64,000 nucleotides of DNA from Sanderia malayensis (taxonomy: Eukaryota > Cnidaria > Scyphozoa > Semaeostomeae > Pelagiidae), in the NCBI GenBank assembly GCA_013076295.1, contig RQOL01000531.1:4092001-4156000 (forward strand), read 5' to 3'. The position numbers and the translations under genes were made by a program. Of this stretch, positions 50,002 through 62,261 are shown one piece after another (the stretch's first letter is position 1; each line of letters opens with the position of its first letter). The notes beneath the pieces were generated by a model, which did not search any database, was not told the origin of the DNA, and saw only the letters and a program-made list of their open reading frames with translations.

Positions 50002-53000
50002 CTACTCACCTATAGAGTGAACAATAAATGACTTTCCTTCTTGTGCTTTTATAACATATCTCACCTAAAAAGGTAAATAAAACATAAATACGACGAAGTG
50101 AAAACATATGATGTACTTTTGTGGAATGGTTTTCAAACATCATTTCAAGAAGAAATACAGAAAAGTCTTTTTTGCCCACCCAACAACCTCAAACTGTCTG
50201 TGGAAAATTCCTTGCCACCTCGTAAATACAGAGCAGAGAGATTCTAGTCTTGTCTTTCCATGCTCATATTCATTTAAAACATAGTTGCATTACAATTCTT
50301 ATTATGACAATGATTAGCATTCTCACCTCTCTGTCTTGTCTCACGGAGAAAACTTGTCTTTTTGAAATTCGTTGAGACACTAATGAATCAGTTGGCTTTA
50401 ATCTCTAAAATTATTAGAAAAACTCAACGCAAGCGTAAAAGTTGTACTTAGTCCCCTTCCACTTAAGCCCCCCCTCTTACAACACGCCTCCTTCAAATTA
50501 CAAATTTTACAACACACCTCCCTCTGAACGACTGAAATTAAATTAGCCTCTGAGGACATTTTAGATCTTATACGACCTAGTTAATTTATTTCGCACCATA
50601 ATTGGACCTCTACATTATTAAAGTAAATTATTTCAGCACAAAAACATGTAAACGCTGAAATTATTATTGATATCCCAACAAGTAGTATGTTGCTCCAATT
50701 TAATTAATTCGTAAAGCTATCAAATGCACATGAATTACATCTTAAAAATAAATTGTAGTATATTCTCTAAAGATGGGAGAACGTGGGATAAAATATTATG
50801 GGCATGCTCAGACATTGTCTGTTTCACTCATCCACTGCATTAAAGTCCAGTGCTTTGAAAATAGACACAGCATTAATAGCTTAGCATGTCAATGAATTGT
50901 TAGAATAAGTTTACCTGCATATAAACCATGAAGTAATTTTCATCAGCTGAATTGCTTAATGTTGCTTTTATCTCGAAAATATGTCCATGCAATAAAAGTA
51001 CTTCATTGTACGTGCTCATTGCCTTAAAAAATAATAATTGATAATACAATCAAGGGAAGTTGATTATGGATAAGATGAAAATCAGTGTACGTGAGCTAAA
51101 TGCTGCTAAGAAAATATGTGCAGCTAACCTCGTCGAAAATGAATCCGTATCTAGTTGAGCCATTTTCAAACCTGGTCATCAGGGACATATCACCACCACC
51201 TTGGAGCTAAAACATAAAATAAAGAATTCATTAGTATTATGGGAAATAATTAGAATAAAAAAAATAACTGGTAGAAAAAAGTAAGTAATTATAAGTTTAG
51301 AGAAGAAGAAATGAAAGAACTAAGAATATGGAATGTAACGTACCGAATAGTAATGCTGATTGAGAACTTTTAGCAGCCATTTCGAAGGAAAAATATTCAT
51401 TTTACTCATCTCATCAAGGTAAACGGCTAAAAATTATATAAAGGTCATAAAATTGTAATCAGAAACGTGAGCCAAATTAGAAGACAAAAGTTATTATTAA
51501 TAGCTAGTGATTTTGTCGTTATATATGATATAAATGTCTTACGAAAAATATTACATACAGTTTGTGATGCCAGTTAGTCGAAGCAATTTGAAGAGACTAT
51601 GATATTGCTGACCCTAAAACGTAAAATTAGACAAAAAATAAAGTTCCGCAAGGCATAGGATAATGAATAGTTGGAAAAGAGCTTTATAACATGCGTGCAA
51701 ATTCGGAAAATAATCCAACCTCATCTTGCTCCAAAAATGATATTTTCTTCGGCATGCTGAAAGGAATTTAAAAAATCAGCAAAATTTGACAAACAAGAAG
51801 AGTTTAAGATACATAAAATTTGTAAAAAAGCAAAATTTCAAACAAGAGTGATAAAATGTCTCTGAAGATATTTTTACCTCATAAACCAAGTCACAACTGT
51901 TCCCCAAGATGGTATCATCTTCAAAAAAGGAGAGCAAAACTTAACTTTAACGTAAAAAATTGGAGAAAAAACCATTTTATGTCAAACATAGTATAAACCT
52001 TATCAAAATACAATCCCCATAAATGTACATGCATAAAAACTTGAACAAAGACAACAGGTATTGTACTCTACTGCTACTTGAATTTCTTGCTATAACGCAT
52101 TCTATCCTGCTCTGACTACATGGTATTGAGCACTTTTATTTCACACAGACACATAAAGTATATGGCAGTAACAATTTAATATATCATATCATTATCACCC
52201 AATATTTTATATGGCTATTGCTATCATTATGAACTCTCTAGTCTAATGGCATAAAGCACATCTCTCCCCACAAAGATGGACAAAAGAAAAATAAATAAAT
52301 TTACCTCCAAATTTGGATGCTGTTTCAGGAAAATCCAGTTGCAAAGCAACTTGAACAGTGAATACTCGTCATAAGTAAACAATCTGAAAACACATGACGA
52401 AATTTATTGGTAAAAGCGGTAGCTAAGAAGGTTAAAATTACGAAGAATAAGCTACGTTTTATGATCAATGGGCTTAGGAAAAAAAATACATATTTAAATT
52501 AAAGCCTCTGTAGTGATTTTTACTTTCTTTGATTGATGTGAAATCTATCAAATATCCAAATTAAGAGTCTTGCAGTGATAGCAGCAAGGTAGCATTGATC
52601 AAGAGGTCGGCTCGGTGGACCACTATGCATGTGTATCATAAGTACTCTATAATCACAGCCCTACCTTTGTGACTTGAGTAGCTTCTCAAGCATCGCATAC
52701 GTCAGCTGATAAAGATAGATTTGAGATGATAGCTGAAATAAACAAGTTCAGAGTATAGATCAAATTGTGTTTTTTAAGACGAATAAAGATAGTTTTAAAT
52801 TCATGTCCTGCCTACTATTGGTACAGCATTTAATTCCAGCCACTGCTCGCAAAGAGATTTCAGATCGAGTATGTCAAACTAAAAAAATAAGAATAGAATT
52901 CATCAGATCCATTCAGTTTTCTTTACCAAAGGAAATGAAATAAATTATCATGAGATTTTGAGTTCAAATCCAAGAAAAGTCCCATAGTTCTCTAAAGAAT

Positions 53001-56000
53001 TAGATCATAATTCATACCGTTCATTAACGGTAGTTTACAAAGCAAAACACGCAAAAATAAATAAAAAACAAAACAAAAGCATACCTTGTTTGCAGCAGCA
53101 TAAAAAATGCAAACATTGTTTACTTCAACATCTTGCATCATTATCTCTATACACCTAAATAAATAATAAAAACAATCCCTAATAATAAAATAAACATAAA
53201 GACATGTTTCTTAATTGTAATTTTTAGACAGAAAACATTGTAATTTTCTTTTCTAAAAATTGAATAATGAAGACTGGAAGTGTCAGTGGGACCAAACGCT
53301 ATCTTTACTCACCTGTTTTTGAGATAGTCGATTTGCAATAGTTCTGCAACGTGCAACACTTCAGCAACATCACAACGCTCAAACGGATGATCTTCATCAT
53401 ACAAGGAACATAATGCAGTAGCAAAAACTGAAAAGAGAATTTTTAATTTCAACACAAATAACTTAAACGTTTATAGTAGCATAACGATCTAGCACATTGA
53501 AAGGAATTTAAAGTTGAGCAAGCATTGAAGCAAGAGGGATAATTAATACTAAAGGGGTACTGTAAAGGGGGTACTGTAAGAGCTTTCTGGGGACATGTGC
53601 CCCTGGTGCTTGTAGGCTTCGAAGCCCCTGATGATAATAAAACATAAATATAATTCTGCATAATGTACGTACTATCCTTGGTGATAAGATGACTGTCTTG
53701 CTGTACATTCAGGTTTAATAGCACAGTATTGTTGGGTCTTTGAGTGGAATAATACATTGCAGGGTATTTTGGTATCGAAACGGAGATGCCCTGCTGACTG
53801 TCGGACGCTGCGTCAGGAAAAAAGCCTGCAAAAAAGACAATGCAAACGTTGATAAATGGCAAAATGTATTTTTTATCCTTGAGCTCACAAGAGACCAATG
53901 AATTAGAGACAGAAAGAGTTCCAAAATGAAAGATATTATTGCAAATCAATGTCGAAGTGAAAAAGGAATTGGTTAAAATTAAGAAACGAGCTGATTCTAT
54001 ATTTCGCAATGCAATGGAAGCAAATACAGAACAGGTGAATGCTGTTATGCCCCAGGTTATCTTCTTAGAAATATCATCACTATGCAATAACAAAAACCAC
54101 TTGACCAGTTTGAACTCAAATTATGAAGACAAAGGATAACTAATGATATAAATACGCATGCGTATTGACTCGTGCCCCACAATCAGAAAATCTGTGCACA
54201 TGATTCCAAGTAGTAATTGTAGCGTGTAGCTATATATCTATTGGTGGAGAGTCTCCAAGCAAATGTCGCTTGATATGTACAGTGAGGCACTGTTGGCCCT
54301 CGTCACCCCGGCGTACCAACAGAGTTGGTAGTTGAGTACGGTGAGGCAAGTGGTTTTTCGGCGTTTCTGCCGAAAAACCATTCTCGACGGAAAGACGAAA
54401 AATCCCGGTACGGCGGGGATCCACTTTCTCTTGTAGATCCTCGGTGTACCAGGCCTCATTTAATTTCAACTGAACTTCAAGTGGAACTCAGTGGAATCGA
54501 TCCGCGACTCCATGAGTGACAAGCACAAGTGCCAACCACTTCGTCACCAAAGTTGAACGAACAAGAGCGTAAACACCAGAGCTTCAATTCTGGATTTGTA
54601 CAAAAGCTTATGGAGCGATCAGCATTAATTCTGATAACATACTTCGGGTTGGAGTTTCACATGACCAAATAGGAGTAGAACTTCATGGGAGCAATATAAG
54701 CAAGCACCAAGTATTAGATAATACTGAAATTGAGTTGAATTGCCAGCCCATCTGCGGAGCCTCAACCGTTTACCAGAATATACTTTTGCCACGCAGCATA
54801 AACAACAAAGAACTTCTAAAAATTGTAGCTAATACCTTGGTGGCTCATGACGTTATCTGAACGATTCGTTTCGTGTTTAGCCTGGGTAATCAGAGATGCT
54901 AGAAGCTGGGATTTGACTGCAAAACTTCGATGAATATTCCAACGTGAATTTAAAGCATTTAGAACAATATCTGCAACGATAAATAAACAATATAGTTAGT
55001 TTATTCAAACGGACATGTCGACTATGGTGGAGGTGGAAATATAAGAAAAATAAGGGCATGAAACATTTAAATCCATTATCAAACAGCAAATCACATTATC
55101 AACCATGTGATGAGCCCTGCTGGTAAGAAACACGAGAAACATTTGAAAAGTAGGGGGGAGAGCATAAACGTTAAAGGGCACATTGATCATAGCCAATATT
55201 TTAAGAGCCACACCTAAGCATACCAACATATTTTCGAAGTACTCATGAGTAATTCTTAGAATTACTCATTTCTGCATAAAAGAACTCGAAGTCTGTTTGA
55301 TCTTGCTGGGGCCTCCTTCATAAATTTCAAAATTTTACGTTTCACGTTTCAAAATTTTAAGAGAATTATTTTTGATATTTTCAAAATTGGTGAAAATGTG
55401 CCCTGAATCTCCCTCGCCCGTTTCTACATCTCTGCTACTGCATACAACTGCCTTCCAACCTCACTCTGGACATTTGGTGATTCATAGATTGCATTATGAA
55501 GTACTTTTGAGTTGCTTCTTAATACAACCCACAGGATTAACAAACTCCGTTTCATCAACATAGCAATTCGATTCCTTCAAGATTCGCTGTATCTAGAATG
55601 CATTATGCAATCATGCTTGTAATACAATAGGTAATTAAATAGATTTACCAGTATCAAAGTATGAGGCAGTTGACTGAGCGATGAGATGAAATGATTCAGT
55701 TGGTGTTGGCTTTCGTCTCTCTGGTGCAACGTAATAACGATCGTATTGGTGCATCTGAGAGAAAAATCTCCATGACAAAGGATCGTCGTCAGCATCCAAG
55801 GAAACAGCCTCTCTGTGGAAAAGTGATAGCGAGACTTGTTAAACTTACTCGTAGATTCGTAGATTATCTTATATCCTATCTCTATGTGGATTCTTTACTT
55901 GGCTTTTTTATTAAGCTGTTGAGAATTTGTTGATTAGCACACTGACATGCTGTTTTAATACCTAAAGATTGATGCCAGTAGTGTAATTCCTTCTCCAGAC

Positions 56001-57284
56001 GCTAAAAATCTAAAACAACAAAACATAGCTACGCTAATATAAATAAATACTTCTTTACCTTGAATTTCTTTGCCTGGACAGATCATCAGCACTTTTTCTT
56101 GAGTACAAAGATCGTCGTTCATTTTGCCCAATAGAATCGCGCATCTTCAAACGAGCCGGTGCGCTGCGAAGACCATCCCTGAGGCCTTTCCCACTACTCG
56201 AAGGAGCATCAACGCGCAGCTCAGACCAGCTGTATGTATTAGGTCGTCTTGGCAACACCTGTGTGTTGTTGCTGTTGTTGTTGATTCCTGATGAGCTGAC
56301 GGCTTTGACTGCTTGTGAAGTTCCAAGCAAATCGCTGCCCAACGCAGCTGGCAGCCTCCACCTGTTGGTTACACCAACTTGCACTCTTACACGGCAATGC
56401 GTTGTGATTGGAAACTATTGACACAAAAGAGAAACGTTACATCTATTTATCATAATACGATACTTCAATTGATGGTTGAAGCGAGGATAAGTCAAGCATT
56501 CGGAGGCATATAAATACAGTCAACTCTGTTTAATTCGAACACCCTGGGAAAGCTTGAAAATGTTCGAATTATAGAGGTTTGTTTTTATAAGAGTTAGTTC
56601 CTTAGTGATCCTTGAAGGGACAGAGAATTTCGTTCGAATTAGATAGAGTTCGAATTACGCGAGTTCGAACTATGCAGATTTGACTATATGTATCACTTAA
56701 CGTAACAAGTGCCATTAAATTCTTAGCAGTTAAGTCTCTAGCATGGATACTACCAAGACAACAGAAGATAGCCAAGTTAGCCTAATTGCTTCGAACAGGT
56801 TACACTATGGATTACTGCATGAACAGTTAATTAAGATAAAGCCAATTAAACGAAGAAAGAAAGCTAATTAATGTTTGCCACGTTCGACTTCAATGTTAGT
56901 TTATACTTGTGAGAAATGTTATTATTGCATTCATCAAGAAAGACAAAAAGGTTGTAACTATTCACATTATCAGCAGACACTTACTTCAGAAGGCTTCCTT
57001 GCATGTGGTGTAATAGTAGCTAATGCAGTTTTGGGAGCCGCTTTAAGAAATCTGCACAATGAATGGTTGATAGATCAAACGAAATCGAACCCAATGAATG
57101 TTCTCCTCATGTAATCACAAGATTGAAAAGAGGGGAGGAATAAATTGAAAGGTGAATGAAATCGATTGTAGAATAAAGTTGAAATAGCTGACCTCGAGTA
57201 AGATGGTTTAATATTTTTTGACGGAGGAAAACTTGGCAAATAAGATGATGGTATGACACTTTCGTCGCCAATCAAAGCACTCAT
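50002..57284 (-). CDS. BTB/POZ protein of the BTBD16 / germ cell-less group
   Basis: Exons: 57284-57193 (tentative), 56385-56059, 55767-55649, 54970-54836, 53825-53673, 53427-53313, 53154-53085, 52878-52816, 52732-52665, 52383-52305, 51918-51878, 51756-51720, 51613-51559, 51426-51344, 51206-51129, 51022-50915, 50404-50327, 50064-50002. Phases close throughout, about 587 residues. The BTB domain starts near residue 178 (DIVLNALNSRWNIHRSFAVK) and includes ALCSLYDEDHPFERCDVAEV and VLHVAELLQIDYLKN. A BACK-like region and a conserved tail follow: PSWGTVVTWF, KKISFLEQDEGQQYHSLFKL, NIFPSKWLLKVLNQHYYSLQ, GGDMSLMTRFENGSTRYGFI. The tail resembles BTBD16 more than GMCL1 as far as I recall. GCL is a CUL3 adaptor; BTBD16 function is poorly known. 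Weak points: exon 1, the acceptors of exons 2 and 3, and the last exon, which reads to a TAG overlapping a donor-like GGTGAGT. Confidence 0.8.
54235..54545 (-). mobile_element. tRNA-derived SINE in an intron of the BTB gene
   Basis: Read on the minus strand, a tRNA-like head near 54545 has an A-box-like GTGGTTGGCACTTG and the B box GGATCGATTCC (54503-54493). About 250 bases of body follow, locally GC-rich and unlike the flanks, ending near 54235. The 3' part (plus AGTCTCCAAGCAAATGTCGC) recurs at 57966-58015 with about 80 percent match, which supports an interspersed family. Confidence 0.65.
55245..55269. repeat. 25-bp palindrome
   Basis: ATGAGTAATTCT and AGAATTACTCAT are exact inverted copies separated by one base, within a BTB-gene intron. 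No known site matches. Confidence 0.6.
56516..56686. mobile_element. CAGTCAA-ended MITE, copy 1
   Basis: Left end TACAGTCAACTCTGTTTAAT and right end (reverse complement) TAGTCAAATCTGCATAGT are inverted; TTCGAA-containing units repeat inside. TA dinucleotides flank the ends as in Tc1/mariner/pogo elements. Lies in the first intron of the BTB gene. The interior TCCTTGAAGGGACAGAG matches the copy at 62453-62640 in reverse orientation. Confidence 0.85.
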
Positions 57285-58588
57285 GACGATTATGATTAAA
57301 AACGATGTTTATGACATAAACGATTGACTCCAAAATTCTATTAACTCATTTCTTTTGACTCTGAAGTAAAGAATTTCAAAATCAGTATACAATACGCCAA
57401 TACACAAGAATAAAGCTGTAGTATAAATGCTAATATGTTTAAACGCAAACAGAGTTCTTAACAATCCTTTGACAAGTCTAGCTTGATATTTACAATACTT
57501 CACGTACCGTAAGTTTAAATTTATTCTCCAACAAAGCTTCTTCGATTTGTCTTAGGCCCAGTGTGAATAAATAACTTCTCAGCAGTGAACATTAAAGCAG
57601 TGTACCAAAGCTGTTGAACAGCAATATTACTGCCTTTGTAATACGACTTTGTCAAACTTCACTGGAGATCACATTTGTAAACATCAAAGAAGTACTTGCT
57701 GATGAAAACAAGGAAGAACAATGCTCATTTATATCAGCCTCTTTCTCATTCAGAGTTGCCATGACAACAAAAGCGTCTGGGGAATAAGGGCTACCGGTTG
57801 TTCAAATATCGTGAATATTAATCATATAACAACAGAAAGCCCTAATTACATGGTGTAAAGTTCACATCGAAGTGAAATATTTCATTTTGGGAATAGATAA
57901 TAGCACAGAGTATGGGACATTGGAAGCAATTAAAATTGGATTGGCACAGAAGTAATGAGCAGATTGGTGGCAAGTCTCCAAGCAGATGTTACTGGATATG
58001 TTTGCTCAGTTCGCCCGACTTTAAACTGCTGTATTATACAAACAGAGTTTCAGTATAAAAACACTTCAGTGGCATTGCATTCATGTGTTCATTCACTTCA
58101 ATGCGGTGATTTCTGAGCTGTCTTACAAAATATAAATTCAAATAGATTCATTCAAAAGTATAAATCAGACTCAAGAAAATAATTGGCAGTAAGTAGGCGT
58201 AAAGCTACTGAAAACAAATCTTATAGACAATTGTAACGGCAAAACAAACCATTACAAATATTATACAATGAAAAACAAGCCATCTATATAAAGAACTAAA
58301 CTTCTGGTCTCTTGTTTCATACTACCATTTATTCGTGGTTCAGCAAACTCCTGTAATGACGACGCGGATTCAAGTCTTCTAATTCAAGTTTGTGCATCAG
58401 AAGTACTTTTGAACTGGGGATATAACGGTAGCGAAAGCACCAACTTTTACAAAAAGGACTCTGTCCAATTGTCTCCAAATATCCTTGAAGGGGTTACCAA
58501 GAAGTTGCCTTGATTTTTTGTCCCTGGTTAACCGGGCTTTGATGTCCCTGAACTCATGGTCCATAATCTGGCTCATGTTGAAGAATCC
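57285..58588. other. Intergenic between the BTB gene and the SGNH-hydrolase gene
   Basis: No coding exon. It holds the SINE fragment at 57962-58020 and, on the minus strand, a candidate AATAAA (plus 58328-58333) about 255 bases past the SGNH gene stop. The BTB-gene promoter should lie near the left end. Confidence 0.5.
57962..58020 (-). mobile_element. Fragment of the SINE family seen at 54235-54545
   Basis: TTGGTGGCAAGTCTCCAAGC, then AGATGTTACTGGATATGT, parallels the 54240-54290 region (TTGGTGGAGAGTCTCCAAGC, then AAATGTCGCTTGATATGT). Only the 3' terminal piece of the family is present. Confidence 0.6.
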
Positions 58589-60037
58589 TCATCCAAGCAT
58601 AAGAGAAGACAAGAAGAATCCTTTTGACAACGATTTGATCACCATCAAGTGCTTTCCAGGGGGAACGTGGGTAGCCACGGCTGCCACTATGCTGCCATAC
58701 GCATATTTCTGGGTCTCAATCACACGACTCAATTGCCCGTTTAAAAAAAACACTGCACCTCCCAGATTCGAATACGTCCCAACCAGAACCATCCAATCGG
58801 ACAGATTCTCACCCAACTGCACAGGGACATCAATGAGCAGATGCAGCTCATGTCCCTGTGCTTTCGTGCGTAGGCCCCTGGTTTTGTCCTTGCGCACTAA
58901 GAAGCCATGTGCCACTGCGATGGCGTAGCCGTCGTTACGAATCACGCGTATCTTCATGCTATTTTTCGGCATTTCTCCATCGCTGGCCACGTTGAATGTA
59001 TAGCAGAGTGGGCTTGGTGCAACCAGTGCAGACTTAACGTACAGTGTAGGCTTGAGGACGGATGATATCTCTTCAGTGGGCAGAAAAACTTGATTAGATG
59101 GCACGAGAGTTGCTTCACCTGGTATTATCAACTCGAGGATTACATCCTTGAACAGTCGTCGGAAATACTCGATCAGTAGAAACCCGATTTGCGCATGCCC
59201 AAGCACGTTCGGATGAGAATCATCACTGGCGAAGACTTTGCGAAATCCCTCCGAACCAGAGGCTATTAGTTTTCTGCAGATGAGTTTGCTCCAACTGACA
59301 GCAGGCACATCATAATATCTCAATATGTAATCCGCCCCATCACCTTCCAGGTTGTTGCAGCCGCCCTCTTTGATAAAGTCTTGGCCGCGAAAAAAATTCG
59401 CTCCGATTATAGCCGGCGAACTTTTCAGCCGCAGCATGTTGCGCATGAGCAGTTCAAGCGGCATTGTCGGTGGCACGTCACGATTGTCAAACCTGTGATA
59501 ATCGTTGGCAGCAAGTTCCCAGATTATCAAATCCGTGTCGTTCGGTGAAACGTAGTTCTTCAGACAATACGCAAAGAAATCACTACCTGTTGCGCCGATC
59601 GCATAACTCTTGTATGTAATATTCGATTTGGTGATAGAACCGATCATCTTATTCCACCAATCAGCAAAGACCTTGAAGTAGATCTTATCGTAGTTTTTTG
59701 ATTTGTACAGTGTAGCACCGGCAGATATCGACCCGCCAAGAACAGCCATGTTGATGTTGTTCCCCTTCAGGGCTTTGTAAACAAGTGTCTTCATTCTGGT
59801 TGGATGCGGATTGACAAACAGTAATGATCTGTTCACTTCTTTGTACGAAAGCGAGCGCTTGGAGAATCCGAGATCCTCCAGCGATCTGTACGAATCCCGA
59901 TCCAACCAACCCAATAACGGATTCTCCTCCAACAATGATCGTAGCTTAATGAGTGTCTCTTGATCCAAGCTATTTGTAACATGCACCAGGATCATGGCGC
60001 TGAATAATACTAAGTTGAAAGTCGTATAATATTGCAT
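58589..60037 (-). CDS. Secreted SGNH/GDSL-type hydrolase, intronless
   Basis: Single open exon of 482 residues with ATG at 60037. Residues 1-23 form a signal peptide (FNLVLFSAMILVHVTNS). SGNH blocks are visible: block I MAVLGGSISAG with the likely nucleophile Ser103; block II Gly in YAIGATGSDFF (about 149-152); block III Asn179 in WELAANDYHRF; block V DDSHPNVLGH with Asp272 and His275 in DxxH spacing. So the catalytic Ser-Asp-His set is intact and the enzyme is probably an active esterase or acyl hydrolase; the substrate is unknown. The last 170 residues form a separate beta-rich region without a recognised name. It is the only long multi-domain gene here without introns, which suggests a retrocopy or a later acquisition, but codon use looks like that of the neighbours. 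An ORF on the opposite strand (58485-58928) is a shadow. Confidence 0.88.
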   Translation of the reverse strand: MQYYTTFNLVLFSAMILVHVTNSLDQETLIKLRSLLEENPLLGWLDRDSYRSLEDLGFSKRSLSYKEVNRSLLFVNPHPTRMKTLVYKALKGNNINMAVLGGSISAGATLYKSKNYDKIYFKVFADWWNKMIGSITKSNITYKSYAIGATGSDFFAYCLKNYVSPNDTDLIIWELAANDYHRFDNRDVPPTMPLELLMRNMLRLKSSPAIIGANFFRGQDFIKEGGCNNLEGDGADYILRYYDVPAVSWSKLICRKLIASGSEGFRKVFASDDSHPNVLGHAQIGFLLIEYFRRLFKDVILELIIPGEATLVPSNQVFLPTEEISSVLKPTLYVKSALVAPSPLCYTFNVASDGEMPKNSMKIRVIRNDGYAIAVAHGFLVRKDKTRGLRTKAQGHELHLLIDVPVQLGENLSDWMVLVGTYSNLGGAVFFLNGQLSRVIETQKYAYGSIVAAVATHVPPGKHLMVIKSLSKGFFLSSLMLG

Positions 60038-62261
60038 CTTCCTATTATTAACTGTGTAAATTTTATTAAGTATTTTTCAAACTAATAGTCTTCTATACTT
60101 GTGTTATACTTGTGTCAACAGCTCACTTAAACCGTTGCAATCGTGAAGTCAAAAAGAGGCTAGTCTCGTTTGGATGTACACCGCGGCAGTTGCATCGCAA
60201 AAAGTTTCCCAGTGTAAAATGAGGTGTGTTCGAAATAAAGGCATAGTAATTTTAAATATCTCCTTTGAAAATTTTTGCGCTGCAGTGCATCTTATAATTT
60301 CTTCTTTATTCCTGGCACCATTTCAACTCTTCGAGCCAAACTCAACTATCTCTATATTTGTTTCAAAAATGTCTTACCAGATATCACTTTCCAAATACTT
60401 TCAACATCCATCCAAAGAGAAGTATTAAATGAAAAATGAAACATCACAAAGTAATAAATCTTTTATCGATCAATTTTTCTTTCGTTTTATTTTGTCCACG
60501 AACTTTGCTCGTGTTTTCAATTATCGTTGATAAATTTCCCAAACACGGAGCGGCTAGAGCGAAATTTGTTTCCACAACACAGTTAATTCCATTACTGAAA
60601 ATGTTTACCTGCTTTTCGGTTCAGTGGGTTGATTAGATGACTCCAATCAATGCTTAGTTGAGTGTGTGGCCCTGTGGAATTAGGATCAGGTCAAGCGAAT
60701 AGCAATCACGTGTATGAGACTGTTAAACGCTTCTTGCGTAAAGTCAAAGTTACACCATTTTTATTTATATTGTTATCAATGTTTCCATGTTTCGGTAGAA
60801 ACGCATCCATTCACAATTCCACATATGGCATGCAAATGCTTAATGCAAGCAAAAAGGGTGGGGAGGAGAAGCGATTTAATCTTTTTGAGCACTGGTGCAA
60901 GAAAAGCCGTCGTACTTGTGAACTTTGCATCTAACTCGTTGTTTTATTGCAACAACAGGTTGTTGCTTTGTTAAAAGTCTGGCGGTCCACTGGAGGCTTT
61001 ACCATACTGTGTTGATTTAGCGAAGTCTGGAAACCAGTCCTAGTAGACTTGTATCAAACATCTCCGCTATCGAGGAGACTTTTGAAAGATTCAAGCAATC
61101 GAAGGAGAAATTCGTACATGAATCTGTATTGCTAGTGGCAACATTATGATATTGTCTAACGACTAAATTTTCTCATGTTATCGCGAGCAAAAATATCTCT
61201 CGATACCAGGCCCTCTTGATAGGACCAGCCCTCCTCCTGTATTCAGGCCCTAACGCACTCAGTAATAATAAAGTCAACGATATATTTGAGGAATCGTGAA
61301 GTTTTGTTAATCCGCATCGCGCGTAAGGCGTTTGAAGTCGTGTTTTAATTGATTCTTACGAAATTAAGATAAAGACCGAAGGCTTTAAGTGTATTTAACA
61401 AGGAATGAAGTTTATATTCTGCATTCTGTCCTAACTTCAAAGGATAAAGCTGGCCGAAAAATAAGAAAACATAAAGCACTTCTCGCATTTCGCTAATTGG
61501 AAAACTGCATACCCCAATTAAATACAAAGAGAATTAGCTATGAATAACTCACCAAGTATTGCTGCAGCAAATGAATAGCTTTCATATCAAGGAAGTTCGT
61601 AAGCGATTTGGTCCATAACTGGCAAACTTCTCAATAAGTTATTCTCAAGAATGTTCGCAAAGAATAATAATTATTCAACAGTTGGATAAGTCACGTTGCA
61701 TCTCTTGGGAGAGAAAAGTTGAATTGAAAAGTGCCAATTTCTTATAAAATGTCAAACAAAATGCAACTTTTGAACAATGAATACGTCAATCAAACCAACC
61801 ACAAAGTTCTGCGAGAGACAATCTTTGGTTCACGTGTGACAAATTATCTTGCAATCCTATTGTAATACAATATAATAATCTATTGTACTTTGAATGTTAA
61901 AGTTAGGAAAAAGAACGCTGAAAAAACCAATAAATGCCGCAAATTATCTTCTAAAATACATTAAACATTACAGTGATAAAACAAGTGAGAAAAACATGCA
62001 CAAAAATTCATGTTGGGAAAAGAATTTCAAAAATATCAAAACGAAAAAAAATAAAATCATATACAAGATACTAAGAGAGACTTAGATCTTTTAATTTTAT
62101 TCTTTTTAAATACAATTAAATTTAGATTTCTGCGAACTTATAGGTCTAAATGCGTTCAACAAAAACCTCCGTAGTCATCATTGGAGTATAATGCAAGAGA
62201 CTATGTACAAAAATAAATATCTTGATCATATAATTATGGATATTGTTCAATCAAAGATTGT
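60038..62261. other. Intergenic between the SGNH gene and PRC1
   Basis: 2.2 kb with only short ORFs that have no motif, splice partner or recognisable similarity. A minus-strand AATAAA (plus 62096-62101) about 165 bases beyond the PRC1 stop is a candidate polyadenylation signal. Confidence 0.5.

Noticed and set aside
53449..54093. 214-codon minus ORF
   Set aside because: Only its part 53825-53673 is a real exon of the BTB gene; the rest is intron read-through that starts and ends outside splice sites.
58485..58928. 147-codon ORF on the plus strand
   Set aside because: It is antisense to the SGNH hydrolase, whose minus-strand frame has the catalytic motifs and a signal peptide; the plus frame shows no domain.
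60174..60974. Series of plus-strand ORFs of 66-90 codons
   Set aside because: No homology, no coherent frame, no splice sites that connect them; likely chance ORFs in non-coding DNA.
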